Origin: Cunninghamia lanceolata
Lineage: Eukaryota > Streptophyta > Pinopsida > Cupressales > Cupressaceae
DNA length: 64,000 nucleotides
Reading direction: 5' to 3'
Assembly (NCBI GenBank): GCA_027924645.1
Contig: BSBN01000233.1
Span: forward strand, 10,372,501-10,436,500
In this document: positions 1 to 11,400 of the stretch, piece after piece
How positions within the stretch are numbered: the stretch's first letter is position 1
How the letters are laid out: each line of letters starts with the position of its first letter
Notes under the pieces: model-generated
What the model saw: only the letters and a program-made list of their open reading frames with translations
Told to the model about the DNA's origin: nothing
The model's database searches: none
Position numbers and translations under genes: made by a program

Positions 1-1894
1 TCTTTCTTTAACAACAACAACTAAACTTCATAAATAAATTGTTGAAAACACTTGCAACATGAGGAAAGATTTTATTACACACTACAACATTGAGAGTTCC
101 AACTTTGACAACAAATAAAATAAGGCCTCCAAGGCCATGGCTAACAAAACAACCATCATGATAATGAAAATGAGGCCACAATGGCCATTCTCCAAAGCTC
201 CAAAACCACCAACATAACCTGCAATAAAATTTAAACACAAAGAGAGGGTGACCTCGAGGAGGTTCACTCTAACCAAAATAATCCCATAATCCATATAATT
301 CCCTCAAGGCCATAATAATAGTAACACCAGGAGGGTGACCTCGAGGAGGTTCACTCCTCCCCCACCCCACACAAGTTGAGCATTTTCTCCAAATGGAGAG
401 GCTTTTACCAACACACAAAAGGAAAATAAAACCCAACACAATTTTCAAGCACATAATAAAAAATGAAACAAGCATAAGGAAATGCTAAATGCCATAGCCC
501 TTACCTTAAGAGCCCAACAATGTATGCAAGTTGAAGAAGAGCCCACAAGCTTTCTCCAAGCCTCCAATCCTCTAAGTTCTTCTAACTCCTTCCCAAAAAC
601 CTCAAAAGATAGAAAAATTTCAAAAAGTAAGAACCCCCAACTCCTCTCCAAGAGGAGATAAAATAGGCCTCCAATCGAGGCCTTGAGCAATGAGAAGGTA
701 ACACATGTCACCTTCTCCTTCCTCATCCCATGCCACTTGCAAGGCAGAAGGAATTTGAGGGTGACATGTGTCACCCTCTTATCCATTCAAACCTTCATCC
801 TCTGCAGTTGTGCTCTCACACATGTGTGAGCCAAAGTGGAGAGGTGGCACCTCTCTCCATGGCTCCATGAGGATAAGGGATGACACATGCCATCCTCTTA
901 TCCTCCAAGAGACCCCTCTCACTCCAAGATGCTCTAACACATGTGTGAGAGTCTTGGAGGGAGGTTCCACACACTTGGGGGTCTTGAAGACCCCCCAAGT
1001 CTTCATGGTGGAGGAATCCCCAAGCCTTGGGAAGGGAGATGGGCCTTTTCCAAGGCATGACTCATCTCCCACCCTTAGCCATTTTGAATTTTCGTCACTT
1101 TTACTAAACCCAAGTTTAGGTTGACTAGATGGGAGTTATCCTAGGGTTTAGTAAGTCCAAATGGACCATAGACCCTAGGGGTACCACCTAGGGTTAGTTT
1201 GGACCTCAAATAAACACTTAGGGAGGTGTAAAATCACATTAAATGACCCAAAAAGAAAAAGAACACCAAATGGTGTGAATTAAAACACAAGCTTTACAAC
1301 ACATCAATTAAATTAAATAAAAGGGGTGAACTAGGCCAATTAATTAAATTCAACCATTCACGAAACATCATTCAATCAAACATGATCCTCATCCCTCTTG
1401 GGAATGGATTGGCTTAACAAGGAAGCACATAAGTGTGAGATCGGCCTCTGATTTTCCATGGCCTAGAAAATCACCTACGCACTTGAGAAATGGTCAATCC
1501 AATATAGATATATCATAGATGAAGCAACAGAATATAATAATCATGTCATCTCATAATTCATACACAACATTAAACAACTCACATCATAATTAAGATTTAT
1601 AATTGCATTTTCTATGAACTAACTCAAAAATTAGAATCAAATAGTAAATCCATATAATGAGCTCATAATCAACATCACTAATAATCATCAATTGTATCTC
1701 ACATGTCTAACATCATAAGAGCATCAAAATAGGATAAAATCAAATCACCACATAACTAATCAAAGCTAATCTAAAATTATGAGATATAGTCTAAATCTAC
1801 ATAATGGAAATCAATAGTCTCTAAATGTCTTGAAATGTCTCTAATTGTCATATGAAATGATCAAAATAGGGAAGTGAAATAAATAGGCCTCACA
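1..1894 (-). repeat. Partial 3' LTR of Tekay-like element A
   Basis: This stretch matches 58488-60668 nearly base for base apart from one replaced block, and it ends in ...CTCACA directly before a polypurine tract. On the minus strand it therefore starts TGTGAG, a proper LTR start. The window opens inside the LTR, so about 2.2 kb of it should lie to the left. It holds no credible gene; short open frames here are chance. Compared with 58731-59030 the left copy lacks about 300 bp and has a short duplicated filler instead (244-269 repeats 331-356). Strong hairpins lie at 757-778 and 973-1000. Confidence 0.85.
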
Positions 1895-1906
1895 TCCTCC
1901 CCCTCT
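1895..1906 (-). other. Polypurine tract of element A
   Basis: On the minus strand this reads AGAGGGGGAGGA and abuts the TG start of the 3' LTR. That is the standard position and composition of the primer for plus-strand DNA synthesis in LTR retrotransposons. The same tract flanks the other LTR at 60669-60680. Confidence 0.85.
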
Positions 1907-1954
1907 AAGACTAAACTTTCTCCTAGAAGTCATCAAAAAGGTGAGGATATAGTG

Positions 1955-3260
1955 TCCTCAATCTAGGTGCATCCTCCCAAGTTGCTGCGACCTCATCATA
2001 CCGATCCCACTGGATCCTTACCTATTCCAGCTCTCAACCTCAAAGGCCCAGCATCCGATGAGCCATTATGTGAATTGGCTCCAAAGCCAACTACCCATCT
2101 ACCTCTACATGTAGAGCACTCTAGTCTAATACATGAAATAAATCAGATGTATATCGCCATAATATAGGAACATAAAAAATATCATGGATGAGTGACAGGC
2201 TAGGTGGCAATGCTATATGGTAGGCTACAAGTCCTATCTATTCCAAGATCTCAAAAGGTCCTACAAAGTGTCATGTGAACTTAGAGCCCTTTCCGTAACA
2301 GATTGGAGTCTTGTGTGGCCGCACTCTAATGAATACTCTATCACCAACTAAGAAGCTCTGATCTAGTCTCTTAGCATTGGTATACTTCTTCTATCGATCC
2401 TATGCCGCCTGAAGTCTCTACCTAATCAGTGTGACCTACTGCTCCATATAATGAACCAACTCTGTACAAATGGCAACTCTGTTCTCTATCCGATCCCAAC
2501 TCAATGGTATCCTGCAAGGTCTGTCGTATAAAGCCTGATAAGGAGGCATACCCAATGAGCTGTGATGCCCATTATTGTAGGCAAACTCAACCAGATACAG
2601 ATACTCCTCCCATTTAGATTGGTGGTCCTTGACATACATACAAAGCATATCCTCTAATACCTGATTCACCCTCTCTGTCTGACCATCTATCTCAGGGTGA
2701 TAAGCAGAGCTAAAGTTGAGTTGTGTGCCCAACGCCTGCTATAAAGCCCTCCAAAAGGCTGAAATGAACATTGAGTCCTTATCAGAAATGATGTGGCAAG
2801 GTACCCCATGTAATCTCACAATGTCATCCAAGAATACTTTCACCACTGTTGGTGCATTTTACATTGTGCGTACAGGTGATAAATGCGCCACCTTGGTCAA
2901 CTTGTCAACTATCACCATGATGGTGTCATGGTGGGGAGAAGACATAAGAAGACCAATAATGAAATCCATGGAAATGGTGTCCCATTTCCACTCTGATATC
3001 TCGTGAGGGTATAAAAGACCCACTAGATGCTGATGGCTAGCCTTGACTCTCTAGCATTCAAGGCATTGAGCAATAAACTTTGCAATATCCCATCTCATAC
3101 CCGCCCAATGGTACAACTGTCGCAAGTCGGCATGCATCTTCTTCACCCCTAGGTGTGCTGCATAAGGTGCTTTGTGAGACTTTGATAACACTGCAATACC
3201 TAGGTCGCCTGCATGGGATACATAGATGCATTGTCAATGATGAAGTAACCCATCTACCTT
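1955..3260 (-). pseudogene. Element A integrase and chromodomain remnant
   Basis: Minus-strand translation in pieces gives an integrase. The zinc region includes HLGVKKMHADLRQLYHW and a CLEC pair near 3060-3160. The core has the first Asp in MDFIIG and the catalytic Glu in AYHPEIDGQTERVNQ (2436-2732). The far end (about 1960-2080) reads like a chromodomain (VRIQWDRYDE, then TWEDAPRLRT), which places the element in the chromoviruses and most likely Tekay/Del. Several in-frame stops break it; in the chromodomain two TGA codons and one TAG stand within ten codons. Copy B at 60728-62040 is the closest relative in the window. Not functional. Confidence 0.8.
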
Positions 3261-3515
3261 AAGGGAATATTCTGCAAACTTGCCCACAAGGGCCCTCTGT
3301 GATTGGATCTCCTATTATACCTCAAGAAACCACTCATCCTTAGGCAAATGCTGAATAATGCATCCCCTCGAGTCCACACTCAAATTCAAGGTCAGGATAT
3401 CATGGCGTCTCTGACTCAATGTGTCAACAACCACATTCTCCTTCCCTTTGATGTAGTGGACATAAAATTTATACTCATAAAGAAACTCCATCTAACGCCA
3501 CTGACAGGCATTTAG

Positions 3516-4780
3516 ATTCAGCTACATGAATATGTACTGAGGGCTGTGATGATCTGAATGAAGCTTAAAGAGACGACCCAATAGGAAGTGTCTCCAACAA
3601 ACTAGAGCATGAATCACTGTTGCAAGCTCTAAATCATGAGTGGGGTAGTTCAACTCATGGGTCTTGAGCTTTTGCGACTCATACATGATTGCTCTACCAC
3701 CTTGAATAAGTAAGGCTCCCGAATCCTCAAGTGATGCATCAATGCAAACCATGAAATATGCTGCTGGATTAGGAACCACTAAGATGGGAGCGCTAGTAAG
3801 ATGCTCCTTGAGGACCCCAAAGGCCCTCTTGCACTGCTTAGTCCAAGTAAAACTTTTCCCTTTTCGCTGAAGGGAAGTGATGGGGTGTGCTATACTGGAG
3901 AAGCCCTCAACGAATCTATGGTAATAACTAGCTAACCCCATCAAACTCCTGACCTCTATCACACTGGTGGGTATTGGCCAATCCCTAATAGACCTGATCT
4001 TCGATGGATCTACAGAGATACCATTGCCAGATAGGATGTGCCCCAAATACTGCACCTCTATCATAAAAAATGCACACTTCACCAATTTGCCCTAAATATT
4101 CTACTCCCTCAAGCACTGTAAAACTTGATGTAGGTGCTCCACATGCTCCTCCTTGGTCTGCGAATAGATCAAAATATCATCAAGGCAAATAATCACAAAC
4201 CGATCTAAGTAGGTACAGAACACCCCATTCATGAGACTCATGAACACTGTAGGGGCATTCATCAAGCCAAAGGGTACCACAGTGAACTCATAGTGGCCAT
4301 ATCTAGTTTGGAAGGCAGTCTTATGGATGTCCACCTCTATGATGCACAACTAGTGATAATGGGACTTTAGGTCTATATTAGAGAACACCTTGGCTCCTTG
4401 CATTCAATCAAAGGATTGTCAATCCCGAGCAAAGGGTAACGGTTCTTCACCGTCACCTTATTTAGCTACCTATAATCCATACACAGACGAAGAGAGCAAT
4501 CCTTCTTCTTCACGAAGATGACTGGTGCACCCTAAGGTGAAACACTAGGTTGGATGTGCCTCTTCTCAAGCAAATCCTCTAACTACAACTTGAGCTCCAT
4601 GAGCTCATGAGTGGTCATCCTGTAGGGTGCACGAGACACTAGCTCGGCACCCAACACTAGACAAATATGAAAGTCTACCTCTCGATGAGGTGACATCCCT
4701 GGTAACTCTGGTGGAAATACATCGGCAAACTCTCTCAAGATGGGATGGTCATCTAATGATGCCTATGGCTCGTCCTCAGA
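3516..4780 (-). pseudogene. Element A reverse transcriptase and RNase H remnant
   Basis: Reading from 4780 downwards, the minus strand encodes [29 protein letters not shown], then [13 protein letters not shown] and the active site [10 protein letters not shown] (4101-4349). The connection and Ty3-type RNase H follow (3522-4085) with YHRFVEGFS, CIDASLED, DLELATV and SDHHS, so the RNase H catalytic acidic residues can still be seen. Stops interrupt the frame, for example between 4086 and 4100 and around 4450-4570. The composition fits Tekay-like chromoviruses. It is a dead copy. Confidence 0.85.
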
Positions 4781-4966
4781 TCTATCACTAATAGTGATGG
4801 AAAACATCTGGCATCCCTTCTGCATGTAGTGCTTAAGCTACTAAGCGGATATCATATGAACTACCATGGGCTTCTGAATGCCCACTATCTCAACTGACGT
4901 ACCATGATCATCTAAGTAGCTAATCACCTTTCAGCAACAATCTAGCTTGGCTCTGTGAGCCGTAAG

Positions 4967-5245
4967 CTAGTCCATGCCTAAAACCATGCCATAAGATCCT
5001 AAAGGCATAACCATAAGGTCACATAATGTAGTAAAGGCCCCCAAAGATATCTCACAATCATGGACTAGGGCATCTACTACCATCTTGGCCCTTGTGGCCA
5101 ACTCAACCTCCCACCTCTCACCCTGCCTAGAGGCCACAAGCCTATAACACTCCACTAAGGATGGAGATATGAACAAATTAGTCATGCCAGAGTCAAATAA
5201 AATAGAAATTGGGACATCCCCAATCATACCTAAGGTCTCAATCAC
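4967..5245 (-). pseudogene. Element A aspartic protease remnant
   Basis: A 92-codon minus-strand stretch begins MIETLGMIGDVPISILFDSG, with the aspartic protease active site DSG followed by TNLFIS, and ends PLGSYGMVLGMD, the usual second half of a gypsy protease. It would release Gag and Pol proteins from the polyprotein. It lies between the gag zinc knuckle and RT as in chromoviruses. The open stretch is intact, but the flanking frames are broken, so no polyprotein can be made. Confidence 0.8.
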
Positions 5246-5787
5246 TAATGCTTGAAAATCAGCCTAGTGGTTATCAACCACTGTGAACAAACAGTGGGAC
5301 CTACACACATCTCCAACTATTTTCTCTGATCCTCCTACACGAGGTTGTCCCCCTGCCGTAAATCCCTACGGACACTCTCTGGCTAGATGTCTAGCTCCAC
5401 CACAAACATAGCATGGGCACCAAGCCTGTACCTGTCCAGACTGTGTACTACCTAACTACTGCTATCTAGATCAACCTGTGGACCCCTGTGAACCACTGTA
5501 AGACAGTTGTGATCTCGCAGGTCCTGTAGGTGGTCCCTACTGTCTCTAATCCCTACATGGGCCCTATTGTTGCCAACCTCAATTATGGCACCCATGTACC
5601 CTCTGCTATGGGTTGGATCTCTGCTGTTGTTGCGGCTGCTACTATTGTAGAGGCCTAGGAGGTAGTGGCGTAGAACTAAATCCTCCTCTCTGAAGTGGTG
5701 GTGGTGGTCAATGGAATCCCTGTTACTACTGGCTATGATCTTGAAACTGAGGGTGTGAAATCTGACCTCATCCCTATATCTCCTTAG
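5246..5787 (-). pseudogene. Element A gag C-terminus with zinc knuckle
   Basis: The minus strand encodes a canonical CX2CX4HX4C knuckle, CYVCGGARHLAREC, at about 5372-5413, an RNA-binding motif of Gag. Upstream (5450-5787) is low-complexity sequence rich in Gln, Pro and Gly codons, as in many gag linkers. The rest of gag lies 49 kb away at 55184-56176, because the Tat-like array inserted between the gag core and this knuckle. Stops are present, for example just after the knuckle. Confidence 0.75.
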
Positions 5788-5792
5788 CTATG
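5788..5792. repeat. Target-site duplication, left copy
   Basis: CTATG directly precedes the TGTTGAC start of the leftmost LTR and recurs at 55179-55183 directly after the last LTR ends in GTCAACA. Five bases is the usual duplication size for Ty3/gypsy integrases. Removing the array and one copy rejoins the gag of element A. Confidence 0.93.
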
Positions 5793-8353
5793 TGTTGACT
5801 TTTTCCCAGACTGGATGCTTATTCCCAGATATCCCTACAAGGTAGCCATCAGTGATCAACAGGAGCTCTGGGCCAGGGGGTCAACAGTATAGGAGATAGA
5901 CTCTATATTTTATCTCCTCTTCTTCTTCAGGCTCTGCAAGACCTAGGGGGGTATTCCCTACTCAACATCCATGAGGATATGCATGCAAGGCTGGGATGTT
6001 GACAGAAAGCAGATAGTCCTCCTGTAAGTAGACCAAAACTGAAAGATAAGGGCAAAGGGGCTAGCTTTGGGCCTATTTGCAGTTGTAGACAGAGGACTGA
6101 GGTTCCTAAAACTAACTCTAATGTCCTAATGTTGGTTTTAGATTTTGCTTTGGAGTTTAAGTGTGGATGCAAAGCTGGATATGGTTATAACACAAAACAA
6201 AGCATGATTGGTGCCTATCCAGGGCCTGGAGTCAGTAGACATACACCTGTGAATGATCAGCATAAACAACTAAAACTGGATTTCAAGGGGATATATGTGA
6301 TACCTGCCTTACAGGCATCTCCCAATACAAAGTGTTAGGTTATCTCTACTTATGGTATCCCTACTGCAGTATATCCCTCCCAATGTTCAACCTGAAAATA
6401 GTTTAATCTACCCCTTGAATAGAAGTTAAAAGATCAGACATTCAACACAGGAATTCTATGCTCTAGAATCTAAACATTACCAAACATCCAGATTCAGAAG
6501 AAGGATACATGCAATACTGGAGACAGAATTAACACAGCACATGCCAAACAGCATTTCTCATATAAGTTTAATCATGAAATCAGTGGGTTCATGCCAAAAA
6601 CAAACAACAAGAGATACATAAACTCACAGGTAAGCTGTACAGAGCAACCAGATCAGCTTGTCATGCATTACAGAGCCAAAATCATCAACTTTCAACAACC
6701 ACAAATGAACAACACAACCTGCTTATAACAGCCAGGTAGGTGCTCAGCAATTAATTACATTGTTGACCAAAATTTCGCCAGATACACAGTATCATGGAAA
6801 TGGCGCTCAAACACAACCGGATTGGCGCCCAAACTTGAATGCAGCAGGTGGGGGAGGAGACAGGAAGATTTCTCGAGCCCTGCGCCATCATCCGCTAATT
6901 GACACCTCCAGTCGGGTACAAGATAGACCCACGCCATCGCCCACACCTCTGCAACAATCGCCATTAATGGCGCACCAACCCGCGGCCTTGGGAAAACCAT
7001 CAAACAGACCATCGCAAGCTTTTCCCGCCGAGACTCATCATCATGATATTTGAAAATGCAGGATATCAATATCCCACATGCACCCCGCGATGACCTCAAT
7101 AACGCCTTATATACTAGGTCATGAGCATATATCACGTCGGTGCTTTTGCTCCTGACGACATTAGTATATAACTTCATCATCATCATCTTCCAGCAGCGTG
7201 ATATCCTGTTGTTCGAAAAATCACCCTGACGTCATCATGATATTTGAAATATAACCTTCATGATAATCGGCACAACCTGATCCTTCGGAGGAACATCCTC
7301 CTGCTGAGCTTATAACAAAAGTCTGGCCGATGAACATCCTGATGACGTCATCATCATATTCACATCATCATGATATTCGGAAGACAACCGGATATTTGGA
7401 AATATCCTCCTGATGTTCAAATATCAGGTTGCACTTGTAGCTCCTCTATAAGATCGGGGCGATAACTGAATATGATGATGCTGCTTGAAAAGATCACCCT
7501 CAATAGATAACGTGCGAAGCTAGCAGGCGGATATCTCCTTGATATCAACATCATCATGATGTTCGAACAAACATATATCCGGGTGATATGAAAATATCAC
7601 CCCCTCCTTCGCGAATATCATGATGCAGATAGGCAGAAAGAAAAATATCACCCTGATATACGGATGACGTCAGCATCATCAGGATGAGAAACAAAGAACA
7701 AGAAGTGATACAACATCATCAGGATGATATTGACTAAGATCATCCTGACGTTCCAAAATATGATGACCCTAGTGAATATCGGGTCGCAATTACAACTCTT
7801 CAACAACATCATCAGGATGATGTTAACCAAGATCACCCGATGATAAAAATATCACCCCAGCGAAATATCATGAAGGCAGAAAATATGATGACCTCCGCAA
7901 GCAGCAGGATGATAACTGGAAATATGATGATGATGAACACGACCCTTAGGAAAAAACAAGTTAGGTCGAGCAATTCAAAGAATAAGCAACATCATCATCA
8001 TGCTCGCGCAAGGTGATAAATGGAAGATCACCGGAGACTTTGAAACATCACCCTCGCAAGCAGATCAGGGCGCACTGTAGCTCGGCAGCATCATCATGAT
8101 AAAAACCAAACATCACCCGATGACTGAATATGATGATGACGATGAAAAACCCAGTCGACGAAGAACACGATGATGCAGACCCACGAAGACAAGATGATGA
8201 TGATGACCTCCTCCTCAGGAAAACATGATGCTGCAGTTGAAAAATGCTGAGGAGGTCCAACACTTAGAAAAAATGGGCAAGAAGATAAAGGCTTCAAATG
8301 AAGAAACCTCCTGATCATGATAAATCAACCCCTGGTCAAAATGAGTGTCAACA
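5793..8353 (-). repeat. LTR1 (outer 3' LTR of the array)
   Basis: 2,561 bp, from TGTTGAC to GTCAACA. As the leftmost LTR it can only act as the 3' LTR (transcript end) of internal region 1. Roughly 7050-8310 is a dense field of CATCATCATGAT-type motifs. Short open frames inside are not credible genes. By hand comparison it differs from LTR6 at about 10 of 2,561 positions, so the insertion is young. Confidence 0.95.
7107..7672 (-). promoter_or_regulatory. Putative promoter block of LTR1: TATA box and TGACGTCA sites
   Basis: The minus strand has TATATAAGG at 7107-7113, the best TATA box in the LTR, predicting a start near 7077. Upstream of it in the sense direction are three perfect TGACGTCA palindromes (7227-7234, 7343-7350, 7665-7672), the core recognised by plant bZIP/TGA factors. 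This splits the LTR into about 1.27 kb U3 and 1.29 kb R-U5. In LTR1 this promoter would fire outward into element A. Inferred from motifs only. Confidence 0.5.
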
Positions 8354-8497
8354 GTGGCTCCGAATGGGGACGTGCAGGTGAAAACCTGCAGCGAGAACCA
8401 GATCTCCGGGCAGACCTGACAAAAAGCCAAAAAACGCGAGCTGTACAAGGCATTTACACTACATACATATTTTACAAATGTGCACAGCAACCAATCA
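8354..8497 (-). other. 3' end of internal region: hairpin and tRNA-like sequence, no polypurine tract
   Basis: This 144-bp stretch lies between the pol stop and the 3' LTR. The minus strand directly before the LTR reads GTCCCCATTCGGAGCCAC, which is not purine-rich. It resembles the 3' end of tRNA-Arg; equivalently, the plus strand resembles the element's own primer site. A perfect 7-bp stem with a 4-nt loop sits at 8373-8390 (TGCAGGT/ACCTGCA). Equivalent regions: 17719-17862, 27084-27227 (stem mismatched by one base), 36449-36592 and 45814-45957. Confidence 0.7.
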
Positions 8498-11400
8498 TTA
8501 TGCAAAATAGAACTTAAGGAATTGGCCATGCACAGGCAATTCCAGAATTTCACCATCTAGGGCCTGGAGGAAATAAGAATCCTCCCCATGAGTATTGCAA
8601 ACCTGATATGGGCCCATCCATAAGGGCTGAAATTTGCCATGTTTACCCTTTTCCTGATCTTTAGCATTCCAAATAAGCACCAGATCATTTACTTGAAACT
8701 TCCTTTTTGTAGTTCTCCTGTCAAACTGATATTTCATCCCTTGTTGTCTTTTGAGATTGATCTGGTGGGCTCTCCTTCTGTCTTCATCCAATGCAACCAG
8801 CTGATTCACTCTTTCTGTCATGGGATCTTCAATGTCCTCATCATTTTCCTGAATGAACCTGTAAACTGGTAGGAGATTGTTTATGGGCAGTCTAGCTGAT
8901 GCACCATATACTAGCTCAAAAGGTGACTTCCCAATAGCCCTTTTCACAGTCACTCTGTCAGCCCATACTGCTAAATTCAACTTTGAGTCCCAAGCTCTCT
9001 TGTTCTTGTCCAGTATCCTCTTGACAATTTTCATGATGCTCCTATTGCTTGATTCTGCTTGACCATTTCCTTGTGGGTGATATGGTGATGTATATGACAG
9101 GCTTATCCCATACCTGTTGCAAAAATCAACAAACTCACCTGATCTGAAGCACATAGCATTATCAGTGATTATTTTAGATGGTACTCCAAACCTGATGATG
9201 ATGTTCTCTAGTATGAAGTCTGTCACCACCTTACTTGTAGCTCTTTTAGTTGGAATGGCCTCAATCCATTTGGTAAAGTAGTCAGTTGCCACCAAAATCC
9301 AACTGTGTCCCCCACTTGATTTGTCTGCAATTTCCCCTATAAAATCAATTCCCCATTGCTGGAATGGAGCATCCACAGGTGCAGTTCTGAGGGGTAAAGC
9401 ACCATGATATTTCAGCTTTCCTGAGAATCTCTGGCAAGGGTCACATTTTCTTACTAACCTCTGTGCATCTGAAAAGAGAGTGGGCCACCAATATCCTGCC
9501 CTGAGAATTTTATGAGCTGTTGTTTGGGCAGTATAATGGCCACCACACAATCCTTTATGCATGTCAATCAAAATATTGTTAGCCATATTCTTATCCACAC
9601 ATCTCAGCAGCACACCATCAGGATTTTTCCAGTACAGCTCACCTTGAACAACAACATACCTGATTGCATGTAGCTTCAGAGTCCTCTTTTGATTGTCACT
9701 GAAATGGGAAGGACAATTCAGATTTTGCAAATAATAGACAATATCCTTGTACCATTCAGATCCTGATACATTTACATTCTCATCTTGGACTGCATTAACT
9801 TGGCATGCTTCCAAGTTTGACTGTGCCATCATCTTGGCTAATCCTTGTCCCCTTATCAATTTAGTAACTTGTATGTCTATGTTGAATTCCTGCAGTTTGT
9901 TTATCCATCTGCACCTTCTTCCAGTCACCTCCTGCTGAGTGAATATGTCTTTGACTGCAGCATGAGGTACATATGCAATTATATGTGACCCTACCAAGTA
10001 TGGTCTGAAACTTTTAATGGCTCTAACAAGTGCATATGCCTGCTTTTCCATAATATCATATTTCAACTCAGAGGCCTGCAGGGACATACTGAAGAAAGCA
10101 ATGGGCTGTTCAAAACCCTCTTCATTTTTCTGTAACAAACATGCAGCTACAGTATGAAAGGAAGCAAATGAGAACACCTGGAATGGCCTAGAAAAATCAG
10201 GAGATTTAAGAACAGGGGCCATCTTTATTGCCTCTTTGATATTCTGAAATGATTCTGTTGCTTCCCTTTCCCAGTTGACAGTTGCATCCTTCTTCATCAT
10301 CTTGGAAATGTTCCTTGTGATCTCTGCAAAGTTGGGAACAAATCTTCTGACAAAGTTTACCTGTCCAAAGAAGGACTGAACTCCTTTCACAGTTTTTGGC
10401 ATTTGGATCCTGTCAATAGCTGCCACTCTCTCTGGATCTATCCTGACTCCATCCTTGGAAACAATGTGTCCCAGAAGTTTTCCTTCAACTACTCCAAAGG
10501 CACACTTCTTTGGGTTTAGAGAAATACCATATTCTAGTGCTCTTATAAAAATCTGCTCCAGATGCAAACAGTGCTGCTCTTCCTTCTTTGAGTAGGCAGT
10601 CAGGTCATCCTGATATACTGCCAGGATTGAATCAATCAGCCCTGCAAAAGCAACATCCATTGCTCTTTGAAATGTAGCACCTGCATTTGTTAGTCCAAAT
10701 GGCATTCTAACATACACATATGTTCCCCATGGAGTGGTAAAGGCAGTCTTATACTGTTCTGATTCCTTTACCTTTACCTGATTATATCCTGAAAATCCAT
10801 CCATCATGGATAGGAGTTCACAACCAGTCACTCTCTGCAACATAGCCTCCATATTAGGCAATGGATAGTTATCCTTCAAAGAGGATACATTCAAGTTCCT
10901 GAAATCCACACAAAGCCTAATATCACCATTCTTTTTCCTGACTGGGACAAGGTTAGACACCCAAGTTGAATGTCTGATGGGCACAATTATTCCAGCATCC
11001 CTGAGCCTTTTGAGTTCTTCCTGCATCTTGGGAGCTAAGGTAGGATTTATAGGCCTTTGCCTCTGTCTAAATGGCTTAGCTTCAGGCTTCAGTGGGATCT
11101 CATGCTGGAATAAGTCTTCTCTATAAGCTTTTAGGTCCTCATATGACCAAGCAAAAACATGTTTATACCTTTTTAGCAATGCAATCAGCATACTTCTTAT
11201 GTGTGGTTTGAGCTGTTTGCCAATATATACCTTCTGAGGGGCCTGAGATGTCCCCAAATTTATTTCTTCTAAATCCTCCTTATTTGTGGGGGATGTCTTT
11301 GTGACCATTTTGTCTCTACTGTCAAAGGCTCTTTCCAAAGCCACTAACCCTCTAGGGATCTTGTTAGTCTTCAACTGGATGATCTCTTTTCCCACAAGGG

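Noticed and set aside
768..1124. 118-codon plus-strand frame in the Tekay LTR
   Set aside because: It crosses several hairpins, has no domain, and its counterpart near 59645-59901 is split in two frames.
6755..7186. 143-codon minus-strand frame and opposing 97-codon plus-strand frame in each LTR
   Set aside because: Both fall in R-U5, have no domain or protein-like composition, and the minus-strand frame is shortened in LTR6.
7050..8310. Possible CRISPR-like or satellite array because of repeated CATCATCATGAT words
   Set aside because: No constant repeat length or spacer; it is a degenerate trinucleotide-rich region of a plant LTR.
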